From NCBI GenBank assembly GCA_045617465.1, contig JAZLIQ010000003.1:124001-188000 (forward strand): 64,000 bases of DNA. Reading direction: 5' to 3'. The position numbers and the translations under genes were made by a program. The notes beneath the pieces are model-generated. The model made no database searches. It saw only the letters and a list, made by a program, of their open reading frames with translations, and was not told where the DNA came from. This document shows, one piece after another, positions 23,122 to 32,266 of this stretch. This DNA comes from Hennigella sp045617465. GTDB lineage: Bacteria > Bacillota_I > Bacilli_A > Mycoplasmatales > Mycoplasmoidaceae. Position 1 is the stretch's first letter, and every line of letters begins with the position of its first letter.

Positions 23122-23295
23122 TTACTTACTTTTTTTCTTTTCTTTAGCCATTTCTATAATGGCATCGTGTGCTTGTTCTGCTTTACGTGCTCTTCTGTCA
23201 CCTTTTCTTATTAAATGAAGAGCAAAAGCAATAACAGCAGCTATCACTATTATGGCAGAAACAACGCTTAATCCAATAATTAATCCTAAATTCAT
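23122..23295 (-). CDS. Small single-pass membrane protein
   Basis: This 57-residue protein starts at ATG 23295, with AGAGGAAAAT just upstream. An upstream in-frame TTG at 23316 is less likely. It has one N-terminal hydrophobic helix (LIIGLSVVSAIIVIAAVIAFALH). A basic, lysine-rich cytoplasmic tail ends EMAKEKKKSK. It resembles many short Mollicute membrane-anchored proteins with no assigned role. It is not obviously in an operon. Confidence 0.65.
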   Translation of the reverse strand: MNLGLIIGLSVVSAIIVIAAVIAFALHLIRKGDRRARKAEQAHDAIIEMAKEKKKSK

Positions 23296-23357
23296 ATTTT
23301 CCTCTTTACGAAGCAATTATATATATATATATGAATTTGATTAAAAACCTGAAAGCT

Positions 23358-24095
23358 TTAATATTTTATTTTAACTAGACAAAGTCCGCAAGCAGGAGCT
23401 TTATAAACTGCTTGTCCTTTTTTAGGATCTTTTAATAATTGCTTTATCTTTGATAAACTAATTTTGCCTTCATTCAAAGCCAGCATAGACCCAACCATCA
23501 TTCTAACTTGGCTTCTTAAAAAACCTGTACCTTTAATAGCTATCTTAACAAGGTCTTTGTTCTTCTTTATATATATAGATAGAATTTGTCTTTCTAAACT
23601 TTCACCAGATCGCTCATCAGTTGAGAAGGATAAGAAGTTGTGTTTTCCTAAAAATACTTTGTTTGATCTTTTTAACAAACTAATATTAAGTGGTTTATTA
23701 TATTGATAGATATGGTTGCTTTCTACAGCATCATTAATATTATTAGTATTGATACTATATATATAAGTCTTGTGCTTTGCCATAAACCTAGCATTAAAAT
23801 CTTTAGCTACTTTTTTGATACGAGTAATTCTAATATCATATGGCAATGCTTTATTTAAAGCTTCCATTATTTGTTTAGGTTTTATTTTGATTTCTAAATC
23901 AAAATGAATAACTTGTCCTAAAGCATTGACTCCTGCGTCAGTTCTGCCTGCAGCATAAACTTTAACCTTTTGGTTAAGAACTTTATAAATAGTGTTTTCT
24001 AGAACACCTTGAATAGTTTCTTGTCCTGGTTGTTTTGCTCAACCATGGTAGTTACTACCATTGTAACTTAATGTTGCTTTGTATCTTTGTTTCAT
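23358..24095 (-). CDS. truA: tRNA pseudouridine(38-40) synthase TruA
   Basis: TruA isomerises uridines 38-40 of the tRNA anticodon arm. The product is 245 residues. It shows the N-terminal YKATLSYNGSNYHGW (W by TGA) and the catalytic GRTDAGVNALGQV with Asp53. Downstream are FMAKHKTYIYSI, FLSFSTDERSGES and GTGFLRSQVRMMVGSML. It is the last gene of ecfA-ecfT-truA, starting 2 nt after the ecfT stop; this order is conserved across Firmicutes. Confidence 0.97.
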
Positions 24096-24097
24096 AA

Positions 24098-25141
24098 CTA
24101 TATGTTAAAGCAGTCGACTGCTATGAATGGATAAATTATAACTTTACATACGCGTAAATATATGAATAGTGCAAGAAGACAGATTAATAAAGCGAATGAG
24201 ACTCAGTTTGACCCCGAGCAATGGTAGAGTCTATATTTTGTTCTCTTGGCTCTTGGAACAAAGTTTCTGGCCTCCATAGCGTCAGATAATTTATCAGCAT
24301 GATTGAAAGCTGCGGCAAACATTGGTACAACTAATGAACCGATTGCTTTAACTTTTGTAATCAAATGTCCATTTCTAAAATCCATGCCTCTACTTGCTTG
24401 CGCGTTAATAATTTTATTAGCTTCAGCAAATAGATCTGGTACAAACCTAATTGCTACCGCAATAATGTAAGAAATTTCGGTTACAGGAACTTTAATCCAC
24501 TTTAGTGGTCATAGAATATGTTCAAAAGCATATGTTAGTTGTAAAGTAGATGTTGTGTTAACCAACAAACTAAATATTGTAAGCATACAGAATAATTTAA
24601 CGCATATGCTTACACTTGTAATAAGGACTTGACTGCTTAGACCATATCATGGACTATAGTAACTTAAATAATAAGTTAAACCATTAATATTAATAGTCAT
24701 ATATTGTCCAAACGGTTGAATTAATGTCAACCTATTACCAACTCATCCACCTCAAACTTCGCCATGTATCCAGTATGTTTGGTTTGTAAGGTGAATCCAT
24801 CCTTTATTAATCAAGGATGTTCAATCACTTCCTCACAATTGGTATGTAGTATCTAGATTTCATCTAACCCCTGGATCTTTAACTACCAGTCAGTTAATTA
24901 AGAAAATAAATATAAATAGCACAAGTAACGTGCGGAATATAGGTTTAAGCTTAGTTCTTGGTAATCTAGCACTTATCCATAAACATATTACGATAGTAAA
25001 AATACCAAGTTGAGCAGGAAGTGTTACTGGAATAAATGTCAATACCAACAACAATATAGCACACAACACTTTTAGTGTTGGGTTAAATTTATTTAAGAAA
25101 AGAGGTCGTTCTTCTAATGGAAGATTAAATGTCTTTGACAT
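24098..25141 (-). CDS. ecfT: ECF transporter transmembrane component EcfT
   Basis: EcfT is the membrane scaffold that couples vitamin-binding S components to the EcfA ATPases. The product is 347 residues with many TGA Trp codons. It shows the N-terminal SKTFNLPLEERPLFLNKFNPT and hydrophobic helices. A family coupling motif, SDAMEARNFVPRAKRTKYR, precedes a final helix (FALLICLLALFIYL) that I reached by reading through TGA to TAG at 24098. There is a large hydrophilic extracytoplasmic insertion in the middle. It starts directly adjacent to the ecfA stop and ends 2 nt before truA. Confidence 0.93.
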
Positions 25142-26713
25142 TTATTTACCTCCTTTCATGGCTGCAATAAGATGTGGTTGAGCTATCCCAGCAGTCTTTA
25201 ATAAATGATTATCTTTAAAAATTTTATAAGGACTTCCATATCTTACTAACTTCTTGTTATGAAGTACTAGTACTTCATCAGCAAGTTCCATAACATTATC
25301 CATGTTATGGGTAATGATAATAATGGTTTTGCCTTGTTGCTTTAATTCTTTAATAATTCCTATTATCTTTCTTTGATAATAAGGATCTAATCCTGCTGTT
25401 GGTTCATCTAAGATAACAACATCTGATTCTAAAGCAAGAATACCAGCAATAGCTACTAAACGTTTTTGTCCATTTGATAAATCAAATGGATTTGCGGATA
25501 ATAATGATTTATCTAATCCTACTAAATATAAATATTTAGAAGCAAGTTTATATGCCTCAGGCTTATTAACATGATAGTTAATAGGTCCAAAAGCTATATC
25601 CTTTTCTACAGTATCTTTAAATAATTGATATTCAGGGAATTGAAATACTAAACCTACATCTTTTCGAATTTCTTTATAGTTTTTGATTCTCTTTTTAGAA
25701 CCTAAAATTGCTTTATCTTTAATAAAGATGTTGCCGTCTGGTGTTTTCTTTAGACCATTAAAGTGGCTAACTAATGTTGTTTTACCAACACCAGATCTTC
25801 CAACAATAGCATAAATTTTACTTTCTTTGAAAGTAAAGTTAAACTTATCTATCAATAATGACTTTTGCTTTTTGGGGCCAACTGAAATGATTATGTTATC
25901 ACATTTAATAACATCTTTTAGATTGTCATTACTTGTAGATGTGTAAGTTAATCTTTTTCTTTGTTTTGATTTGTAGCTAAATGGTTTATCTAATGATAAG
26001 GAAGTTAATAACTTGTTGTTAAATACTTCTTGAGGTTTTCCATTTAAAACTACTTTTCCTTTGTTTAAAACAATGATACGATCAGCTTTAGCTGCCTCAT
26101 CCATATCATGAGTGATTGAAACAATTGTTTTATGTTTTTTGGTTTTTAATAATTCTACTAAATTATTAACTCTAGTTTTAGCTTCATTGTCTAACATGCT
26201 AGTAACTTCATCTAAAACTATTAGTTTTGGATTCATAGCTAAGACAGAGGCAATAGCCACCAATTGTTTTTGGCCGCCAGATAATGCATTTGTACTACAA
26301 AGTAGTAGATCCTGTATTCCAACAAATTTAGCAACATTGTTAATGATTGGTTGCATATGTTTTCTAGAAACGCATTGGTTTTCTAAACCAAAGGCTATAT
26401 CATCTTGTACTGTTAAACCAATAAATTGATTATCTGGATTTTCAAAAATAATACCTGAGGAACTTTTTAGTTCTTTAACATTTTGTTTAGTAACTATTTT
26501 GTTATTAAAAATAATTTGACCTTTTGTTGGTTTAAACAAACCAACAATGATTTTTACCAAGGTTGATTTGCCACAACCATTAGCACCAATAATGCAAACA
26601 TGTTCATTTTCTTCTATAGAAAATGAAACATTATTTAAAATGTGTTGATTTGGCTTATAACCAAAACAAACATTTTTAAATTCTAGGAATGTTTTGCTAT
26701 TTGATTTAGACAT
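25142..26713 (-). CDS. ecfA: Fused ECF transporter ATPase (EcfA1-EcfA2)
   Basis: One 523-residue protein carries two complete ABC ATPase domains that are separate genes in most bacteria. Domain 1 (~1-245) has Walker A GANGCGKST, signature LSGGQKQLVAIA and Walker B LIVLDEVTSMLD. Domain 2 (~270-523) has Walker A GRSGVGKTT, signature LSNGQKRLVAIAG and Walker B VVILDEPTAGLDP. The second signature has Asn for Gly (LSNGQ) and the first Walker B lacks the usual Pro. The frame is open throughout with no TGA. A TATAAT 7 nt before the ATG suggests a leaderless start. It energises vitamin uptake with EcfT. Confidence 0.95.
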   Translation of the reverse strand: MSKSNSKTFLEFKNVCFGYKPNQHILNNVSFSIEENEHVCIIGANGCGKSTLVKIIVGLFKPTKGQIIFNNKIVTKQNVKELKSSSGIIFENPDNQFIGLTVQDDIAFGLENQCVSRKHMQPIINNVAKFVGIQDLLLCSTNALSGGQKQLVAIASVLAMNPKLIVLDEVTSMLDNEAKTRVNNLVELLKTKKHKTIVSITHDMDEAAKADRIIVLNKGKVVLNGKPQEVFNNKLLTSLSLDKPFSYKSKQRKRLTYTSTSNDNLKDVIKCDNIIISVGPKKQKSLLIDKFNFTFKESKIYAIVGRSGVGKTTLVSHFNGLKKTPDGNIFIKDKAILGSKKRIKNYKEIRKDVGLVFQFPEYQLFKDTVEKDIAFGPINYHVNKPEAYKLASKYLYLVGLDKSLLSANPFDLSNGQKRLVAIAGILALESDVVILDEPTAGLDPYYQRKIIGIIKELKQQGKTIIIITHNMDNVMELADEVLVLHNKKLVRYGSPYKIFKDNHLLKTAGIAQPHLIAAMKGGK

Positions 26714-26714
26714 T

Positions 26715-26733
26715 TAAATAATTATATTATTTA
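26715..26733 (-). promoter_or_regulatory. Promoter with inverted repeat upstream of ecfA
   Basis: The minus-strand TATAAT (26721-26726) ends 7 nt before the ecfA ATG. It lies inside an inverted repeat TAAATAAT-TAT-ATTATTTA. The same bases form the 3' end of ribF. Confidence 0.4.
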
Positions 26734-27603
26734 CTTATGTCGTTCAAAATAATGTTTAGCAATTTTGATATCATCATTAAAAGCTTTAACTAGTTGTTGA
26801 GGACTATTAAACTTTTTATTAGTTCTAATAAATTTTAAAAATTCTATTTTTAAATTATCTCTTACAGAGCTTGGAAATAAGAATTTGGGTGGAATAATTT
26901 TGTTATAAACATGTGTTTCAAGCGTAGCTTGTTTAGACTTGTATGTTTTACTTTTTCCATAGAAAGTGATAGCTTTGTATCACTTTAAACCTATCTTAAT
27001 ACGAGTAATATAAACTCCTTCAGCTAAAAATATTGGACGATTAATCAAAAGATTAATTGTTCTCATTTTTAGTTTTCTTCCTCTTTCCTCACCTGATATT
27101 CATTTTGATGAATAGTGGTATGGATTAAACATTAATGAGTTTGCTCGTTCAACTTCACCCTTTGCTAACAATTGGCAAATAATTGTAGTTGACACGCGTG
27201 CGTTATGATTAATTGTTTCCACGGGAAAGAATCTTTGTAATTCGTTATATGGTTTGTGGTCAGAACCAAAATGAAAGTCTGTTCCAACAATAATTTTGTC
27301 TGGTTTTATATTTAATAAAATTTGATCTATGAATTGTTGAGCGGTCAAGTTATGTTTAGAAATATCATAAATAAAAATGTTTGCTGGCTTAAATACTTTA
27401 AGCATTTCTATTCTTTCATCTAAAGGATAAAGTTGACTCTTTTTCTTTTTTGGAAAGTCAGCAAAAGTTAAAATGTTGTATGGTCATTGTCTATGAAATA
27501 ATTGTCCATGCATTACATGAACACAACCAAAATATCCAATAACTAATGGATATCTTGATTTTTTAATATCACTTAAATTTATTTCTTTAACTTTTGTTAC
27601 CAT
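26731..27603 (-). CDS. ribF: Riboflavin kinase/FAD synthetase (RibF), divergent
   Basis: RibF makes FMN and FAD from riboflavin. The product is 290 residues. The nucleotidyltransferase part keeps YPLVIGYFGCVHVMHGQLF (canonical FDGxHxGH, here Asp to Gly and Gly to Met), ILTFADFP, PLDERIEML and KIIVGTDFHFG. The C-terminal kinase part keeps FLAEGVYITRI but has RTIN where PTAN is usual. The start overlaps the truB stop by 17 nt, matching the conserved truB-ribF operon, which makes the assignment firm. Whether both activities survive the motif changes is unclear. Confidence 0.88.
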
Positions 27604-28258
27604 ATGTATTTAGATACTCAATTAAAGTATAAGCATTTTTTAATTTAAAATCTCCACATTTAGTTCTTACTAAAGTAGTGATGTGTGCAACAGTATTAAG
27701 TTTTGCCGCCAAATCTTCAGCAAAGGATCTAACATAAAATCCTTTGGTTACATTTAATGTAATTGATAGCTCTTGTTTGTTTGGATTAAAGTTATTAATC
27801 CTAAAACCATTAATCTTAACAAGTTTAGGTTCTAGATTAAGGGGATTACCCTCTCTGGCATATTCATATGCTTTTTTGCCGTTTACTTTAACAGCAGAGT
27901 ATGGATGTGGTCTTTGTAAATAGTCTTGATCAACAAAACTCGCTAAAGCTCGTTTAACTTGCTTTTCATTTAATTTGACTCTTTGTTTTTCAATAACGGT
28001 TCCTGTTTTATCACCAGTGTCAGTTCTAATACCAAACTTAATTGTTGTTTGATATTGCTTGGTTTCATTCATCAAATCACCTAAAAGGCGAGTTCCCTCA
28101 TCATAACCAATAACTAATAGTCCAGTTGCCATTGGATCTAGTGTTCCAGCATGACCAACTTTTTTATATCCGCAAGCATTACGAATCTTAGCAACAACGT
28201 CGTTACTTGTTCAACCTTGGGGCTTATCAATCAATATTATTTTATCAGGATTAAACAT
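27587..28258 (-). CDS. truB: tRNA pseudouridine(55) synthase TruB
   Basis: TruB makes pseudouridine 55 in the T loop of tRNAs. The product is 223 residues, short, lacking a PUA extension. It shows IILIDKPQGWTSNDVV, the catalytic GHAGTLDPMATGLLV (Asp41), YSAVKVNGKKAYEYAREG and TKGFYVRSFAEDLA. The true start is ATG 28258, upstream of a TGA Trp at residue 16. It is divergent from the TtcA-like gene across only 24 bp and is coupled to ribF downstream. Confidence 0.96.
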
Positions 28259-28260
28259 AA

Positions 28261-28280
28261 TATAATTTTATCATATAAAA
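28261..28280 (+). promoter_or_regulatory. Divergent promoter region, truB and ttcA-like gene
   Basis: Only 24 bp separate the two start codons. On the plus strand there is TATAAT (28261-28266), and TATAAA closer to the ATG. No Shine-Dalgarno is seen for either gene. Confidence 0.4.
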
Positions 28281-28282
28281 TT

Positions 28283-29062
28283 ATGAGAATCGTAATTGGA
28301 AATATCATTAAAGCTAACGGCGTTTTCAAAATGATAAAGAAAAATGATAAGATTGCTGTTGGTGTGTCTGGAGGAAAAGACTCTTTAGTTTTACTAAAAA
28401 CTCTAGATATTTTATGCAAGAAAATTAATAAAGAGCAACACTGAAATCTTAGGGTTAAAGGGTTTCATGTTAGTCTAGGTTTTAAAAGAGTAAACTATAC
28501 AAAGCTAATTAAGTTTGCTAAAGCAAATGATATTGAACTAGAAATTATTGAATCAAATATTGCTGAAGTCCTTCAAGCTAAAAAAGAAAAGGGCAGAATT
28601 CAATGTTCTTTATGTTCCAAGATGAAAAAAGCTATTCTTGTTAAAGCAATGAAAAAACAAAAATTTAACAAACTAGCTTTGGGTCATCATGCTGATGATG
28701 CAATTGAAACTTTCTTCATGAATATGTTAAATGAATCGCGTTTAGCTTTGCTAAGACCTATTAGTTATTTAGATAGAAACAAAGTCTGAATGATTAGACC
28801 ATTAATCCTTTGTCGTGAAAACGATATTGAGAAAGTTGCTAACAAATATAGATTCCCTGTAATCAATAATTTGTGTCCTAACGAAAAAGCAACACAACGA
28901 TCTTATATGAAGAGTTTCATAAAAGAAAACTTCTACAGATCATCGCAATGGCCTAATGCCTATGTTAACATCTTAAGAAGTTTCTTAAATAAAGACGGTT
29001 CATATCTTTGATTTGATGAAGGATTTGACAAAAAACTTATAAAAAACCACAATAAAATGTAG
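28283..29062 (+). CDS. TtcA/TilS-like PP-loop ATPase (probable tRNA thiolase)
   Basis: This 259-residue protein has the PP-loop GVSGGKDSLVLLKTL near residue 28. A CxxC (CSLCSKMKK) and GHHADDAIETFFMNML follow, then LLRPISYL and a late cysteine (NNLCPN). This layout matches the TtcA family, which thiolates tRNA cytidine 32 using an iron-sulfur cluster, rather than TilS. I chose ATG 28283 because the upstream in-frame extension overlaps truB and its promoter. Two TGA Trp codons near the 3' end extend the frame to TAG at 29060. The exact tRNA substrate is inferred. Confidence 0.87.
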
Positions 29063-29079
29063 GTTTTTTTATAAGTGTG
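29033..29079 (+). terminator. Long terminator hairpin of ttcA-like gene
   Basis: ACTTATAAAAAAACC in the last codons pairs with GGTTTTTTTATAAGT after the stop, around an A-rich loop. Confidence 0.65.
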
Positions 29080-29118
29080 GGCAAAATGGATTTATAATTA
29101 AAATAGATATTTATAAAT

Positions 29119-29388
29119 ATGAAAAGTATCCAAATTAAAATAACTGACCCATCATATATCCATAGACAAATGGCATCTAAATTACAACAAATTGCTGGTA
29201 AATATACTTGCGACGTTGATGTAATTGTTGGCACCAACAGAGCCAATGCCAAATCATTAATTAACTTAATGACAGTCTATTCAAAAGTAAAGATTCCAGG
29301 CAAAATCGAAATCCACACTTCAAGTTGAACAGACGAAGAAAAAGCCATAAAAGAAATTGCTGAATTCTTCGGTGTAGAATGAAAATAA
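29119..29388 (+). CDS. HPr-family phosphocarrier protein, divergent active site
   Basis: HPr carries phosphate from enzyme I to PTS permeases. This 89-residue product has the family length and pattern. The phosphate-accepting His is at position 15 and the regulatory Ser at position 46 (KSLINLM), exactly the canonical numbering. However, the residues after His15 are Arg-Gln-Met, where nearly all HPr proteins have Ala-Arg-Pro; the conserved Arg17 is replaced. A TGA Trp occurs near both ends of the C-terminal part (SSWTDEE, VEWK). A TATAAT is 20 nt upstream and no Shine-Dalgarno is visible. It could be a functional variant or a dedicated regulator. Confidence 0.8.
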
Positions 29389-29411
29389 AAAAGCTCAATG
29401 AGCTTTTTTTA
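29385..29411 (+). terminator. Terminator of HPr-like gene
   Basis: The AAAAAGCTCA/TGAGCTTTTTTT hairpin lies at the stop codon. It also overlaps the 3' end of the convergent PHP gene. Confidence 0.8.
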
Positions 29412-30206
29412 TTTTACTAATTTTATTTTTTCTGTCAAATTCTTTTTTAACCCATAGTTTATAGCTAATTGTTTGGCCTTATTTAATCAAGATGTTTTTA
29501 ATGGGTGCATATCATGAGCATCGGATTCAATGATTACTGGAATATTAGTTTTAGCTACCAGTTTTCAAAAATGTTTACATGGATAATGTCATTCACTTTT
29601 TTTTTCATAACTTGGAAAGTTAACATTGAAACCTAAAGGTAATTTATACTTGATTGCTCATTTAATAATATTCTTAGCAACTGTTTGAGCAGGTTTGTCT
29701 CACTTTTTATATGAATTTAAATAAATGTCTGGATGGGCAACTCAAGACATTAAACCACTAGACATTGCTGCTTTATTATTAGCATCAAATTCTTTTAATT
29801 GTTTTACTGTTTTGGTAATATTCATTGCCAAAGGCAATGGTGATTTCATTTTAAATAAATCACCATAGAAGTGATTACCAAATACTAAAAATTGACAATA
29901 TTTATCTTGAGCTAATTTGTGAATATACCAACGGTTTGGTTTGTTGTATTCAACTTCATAACCAAAATAAATTCTTAATTTATTCTTATATTTTTTGTTT
30001 AGTTTATCAATATTCTTTTTTAGTTGTGCAATTTCTGCATAACTTGCACGACGTAATTGATATGGACAATGAATAGTAATCGGAGCATGCTCAGAAAAGT
30101 ATAATTCCTTATTACCTTGTTTAAGTGCAAGTTTAACAATGTCTTCTAATTTATTAGAAGAATGCTTACAAATATAAGTGTGAATATGGAATATTTTCTT
30201 TTGCAT
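29409..30206 (-). CDS. PHP-family phosphatase (histidinol-phosphatase-like)
   Basis: This 265-residue protein has PHP-domain metal motifs: FHIHTY near the N-terminus, SEHAPITI, GYEVEYN, FGNHFYG, WVAHPDIYL, and ESDAHDMHPL near the C-terminus. PHP proteins of this type hydrolyse phosphomonoesters (for example HisJ). Histidine synthesis is unlikely here, so the substrate is unknown. Several Trp residues are TGA. The start is supported by a TATAAT 9 nt upstream with no Shine-Dalgarno. It ends inside the terminator shared with the HPr-like gene. Confidence 0.82.
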
Positions 30207-30215
30207 ATTTGTTTA

Positions 30216-30221
30216 ATTATA
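30216..30221 (-). promoter_or_regulatory. -10 box of PHP gene
   Basis: The minus-strand TATAAT ends 9 nt before the ATG at 30206 and abuts the ferredoxin terminator hairpin. Confidence 0.5.
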
Positions 30222-30250
30222 AAAAGAAAAAGAGTGCTCGAGCACTCTTT
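30222..30250 (-). terminator. Terminator of ferredoxin gene
   Basis: The palindromic stem AAGAGTGCTC/GAGCACTCTT has a T-rich run on the minus strand, just after the ferredoxin stop. Confidence 0.85.
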
Positions 30251-30260
30251 CCTAAGAAAA

Positions 30261-30440
30261 TTATTTGTTTTCGATTGCTTGTACTGGACAAACTCCTGAA
30301 CAAGCACCGCAACCAACGCATTTGCTTTGGTCAACACCGGCTTTGCCATCAGAACCGATAGCTACAGCACCTACAGGGCATACGCCTGTGCAAGCACCAC
30401 AGCCTAAACATTTTTCTTTATTTACGACAGCTTTTGACAT
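30261..30440 (-). CDS. 2[4Fe-4S] ferredoxin
   Basis: This 59-residue electron carrier has two CxxCxxCxxxCP clusters: CLGCGACTGVCP and CVGCGACSGVCP, separated by a short SDGKAGVD spacer. This is the classical clostridial-type low-potential ferredoxin. AAGGAG precedes the ATG by about 12 nt. It lies 70 bp downstream of hydA on the same strand and may have its own promoter. It is the obvious partner of the bifurcating hydrogenase and a possible donor to IspG. The long reading frame on the other strand is only a shadow. Confidence 0.95.
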   Translation of the reverse strand: MSKAVVNKEKCLGCGACTGVCPVGAVAIGSDGKAGVDQSKCVGCGACSGVCPVQAIENK

Positions 30441-30509
30441 AATAAGATTAATCTCCTTATACGTATATATTATATATATTTTCTATATAAATAATTAATT
30501 ATTTATACC

Positions 30510-32255
30510 TTAAATATACTTTCTAATTTTATAGCTTCTATGAAGCAATTCATGAGCTTTATGAGAATTTGGTTTTTCCAAGAATTCTTTATAAAGTTTA
30601 ATAATAGATGGGTTCTTGTGACTCTTACGAATTTGCTTGTTAGCATCATTCTTGTAAAGAGCTTTAGCTCTTAACTTTTTAACAGCGTCACGATCGATTT
30701 TATCATAGTCAACATATGGTGTTCCACCACCATTAACACATCCACCAGGACAACACATTATTTCAATAAAGTGATATTGCTTTTTACCAGATTTAACATC
30801 TTCAAGTACTTGTCTAGCATAAGATAGTCCAGATACAGCACAAACTTTAACTTCTTTACCTTTTAAGTTTAAAGTAGCTTCCTTAATACCTTTAATTCCA
30901 CGTACTTTCTTATATTCAATATCTTTTAAATCTTCTCCTGTGACTACGTCAGCAACAGTTCTTAATGCTGCTTCCATTACTCCACCAGAAGCGCCAAAGA
31001 TAACACCAGCACCTGTAGATTCACCAATAAGATCATCGAACTTGCCATCATGTAATTCTGGAAAGTTAATTCCCATGGCTCTAATCATCTTAGCTAATGA
31101 TCTAACTGTTAGAACTGCATCAGTATCCCTCATGCCTTCTAAGGCATCACAGCCATAATGAATTTCATCTTTCTTTGCAGTACATGGCATAATGTGAACT
31201 GTAAAGATCTTCTTAGGATCAATTCCCATTTTTTGTGCTCAATAAGTTTTAGTTATTGCGCCTTGCATTTGCATTGGTGATTTAGCAGTAGATAAGTTTG
31301 GAATAAATTCTGGGAAGTAAGCGGTGCAGTAATTTATTCAACCTGGAGAACAACTTGTAATTAATGGAAGTTTACCACCATTATTTAAACGGTCAAGGAA
31401 CTCATGTCCTTCTTCCATAATTGTTAAGTCAGCGGCAAAGTCTACGTCAAAGACGTATTTGAAACCTAAACGTCTTAAAGCAGTAATCATCTTGCCTTCA
31501 ACATCTGTTCCAATTGGCATTCCAAATTCTTCGCCAAGCGTAACTCTAACAGATGGAGCTGGTGAACAAACTATAATGCAATCTGGATCAGCAAGTTTTT
31601 CAAATACTTCTTCATAACTGGTTTTCTCAGTTAATGCTCCAGTTGGACAAACCAATGTACATTGACCACAACCTACACAGGCCGTTTTATCCATTGTTTC
31701 ATCAAAGGCACATCCAATGTATGTTTTATATCCACGATCGTTTGCGTGAATTACACCAACATCTTGTTGTTTTTGGCAAACAGCAATACATTTCTTACAT
31801 AAAATACATTTACTTGGGTCTCTAATAATACATGGAGATGAAAGATCTGGTTTATGAGAGTGTTTTTCACCATCATATGCATGATCATCTATACGATATA
31901 CTTCTGCATACTCTCTAAGTTTACAGAAATGAGACTTTAAACAATCTGAACAATCTTTTCTGTGGTTAGACATTAATAATTCAAGGTTTTTCTTTCTAGC
32001 TTGAATTACTTTCAAAGTATTTGTAAATACTTCCATGCCTTCAGCAACAGGATATACACAAGCTGCCACTAATCCTCTTGCGCCTTTAACTTCTACTAGA
32101 CACATTCTACATGCACCAATAGGGTTAAGTTCTTTTAGATAACATAAAGTAGGAATGGTAATACCATTAGCTCTTGCAGCTTCAAGAATGGTTGAACCTT
32201 CTTCAGCTTGAACTTTTACGCCATCAATTATTAAATTAATTAATTTCTTAGCCAT
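30510..32255 (-). CDS. hydA: [FeFe]-hydrogenase catalytic subunit (HydA/HndD type)
   Basis: This is the H2-forming subunit, 581 residues. The N-terminus has a [2Fe-2S] domain (CYLKELNPIGACRMCLVEV). A His-ligated [4Fe-4S] site (HRKDCSDCLKSHFC) and two [4Fe-4S] motifs (CILCKKCIAVC, CVGCGQCTLVCP) follow. The H-cluster signatures are all present: L1 TSCSPGW near residue 302, L2 MPCTAKKDE near 353, and L3 EIMCCPGGCVNGGG near 498. Two TGA Trp codons between 31229 and 31338 join the halves. It is the third gene of hydC-hydB-hydA, the order of trimeric bifurcating hydrogenases. The C-terminus ends HELLHRSYKIRKYI. Confidence 0.97.
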
Positions 32256-32266
32256 AGTTTACCTCC

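Noticed and set aside
30265..30498. Plus-strand 77-codon frame with a repeated PTGHTPVQAPQP-like pattern
   Set aside because: The repeat is the antisense image of the two Cys-rich motifs of the minus-strand ferredoxin, which is the real gene.
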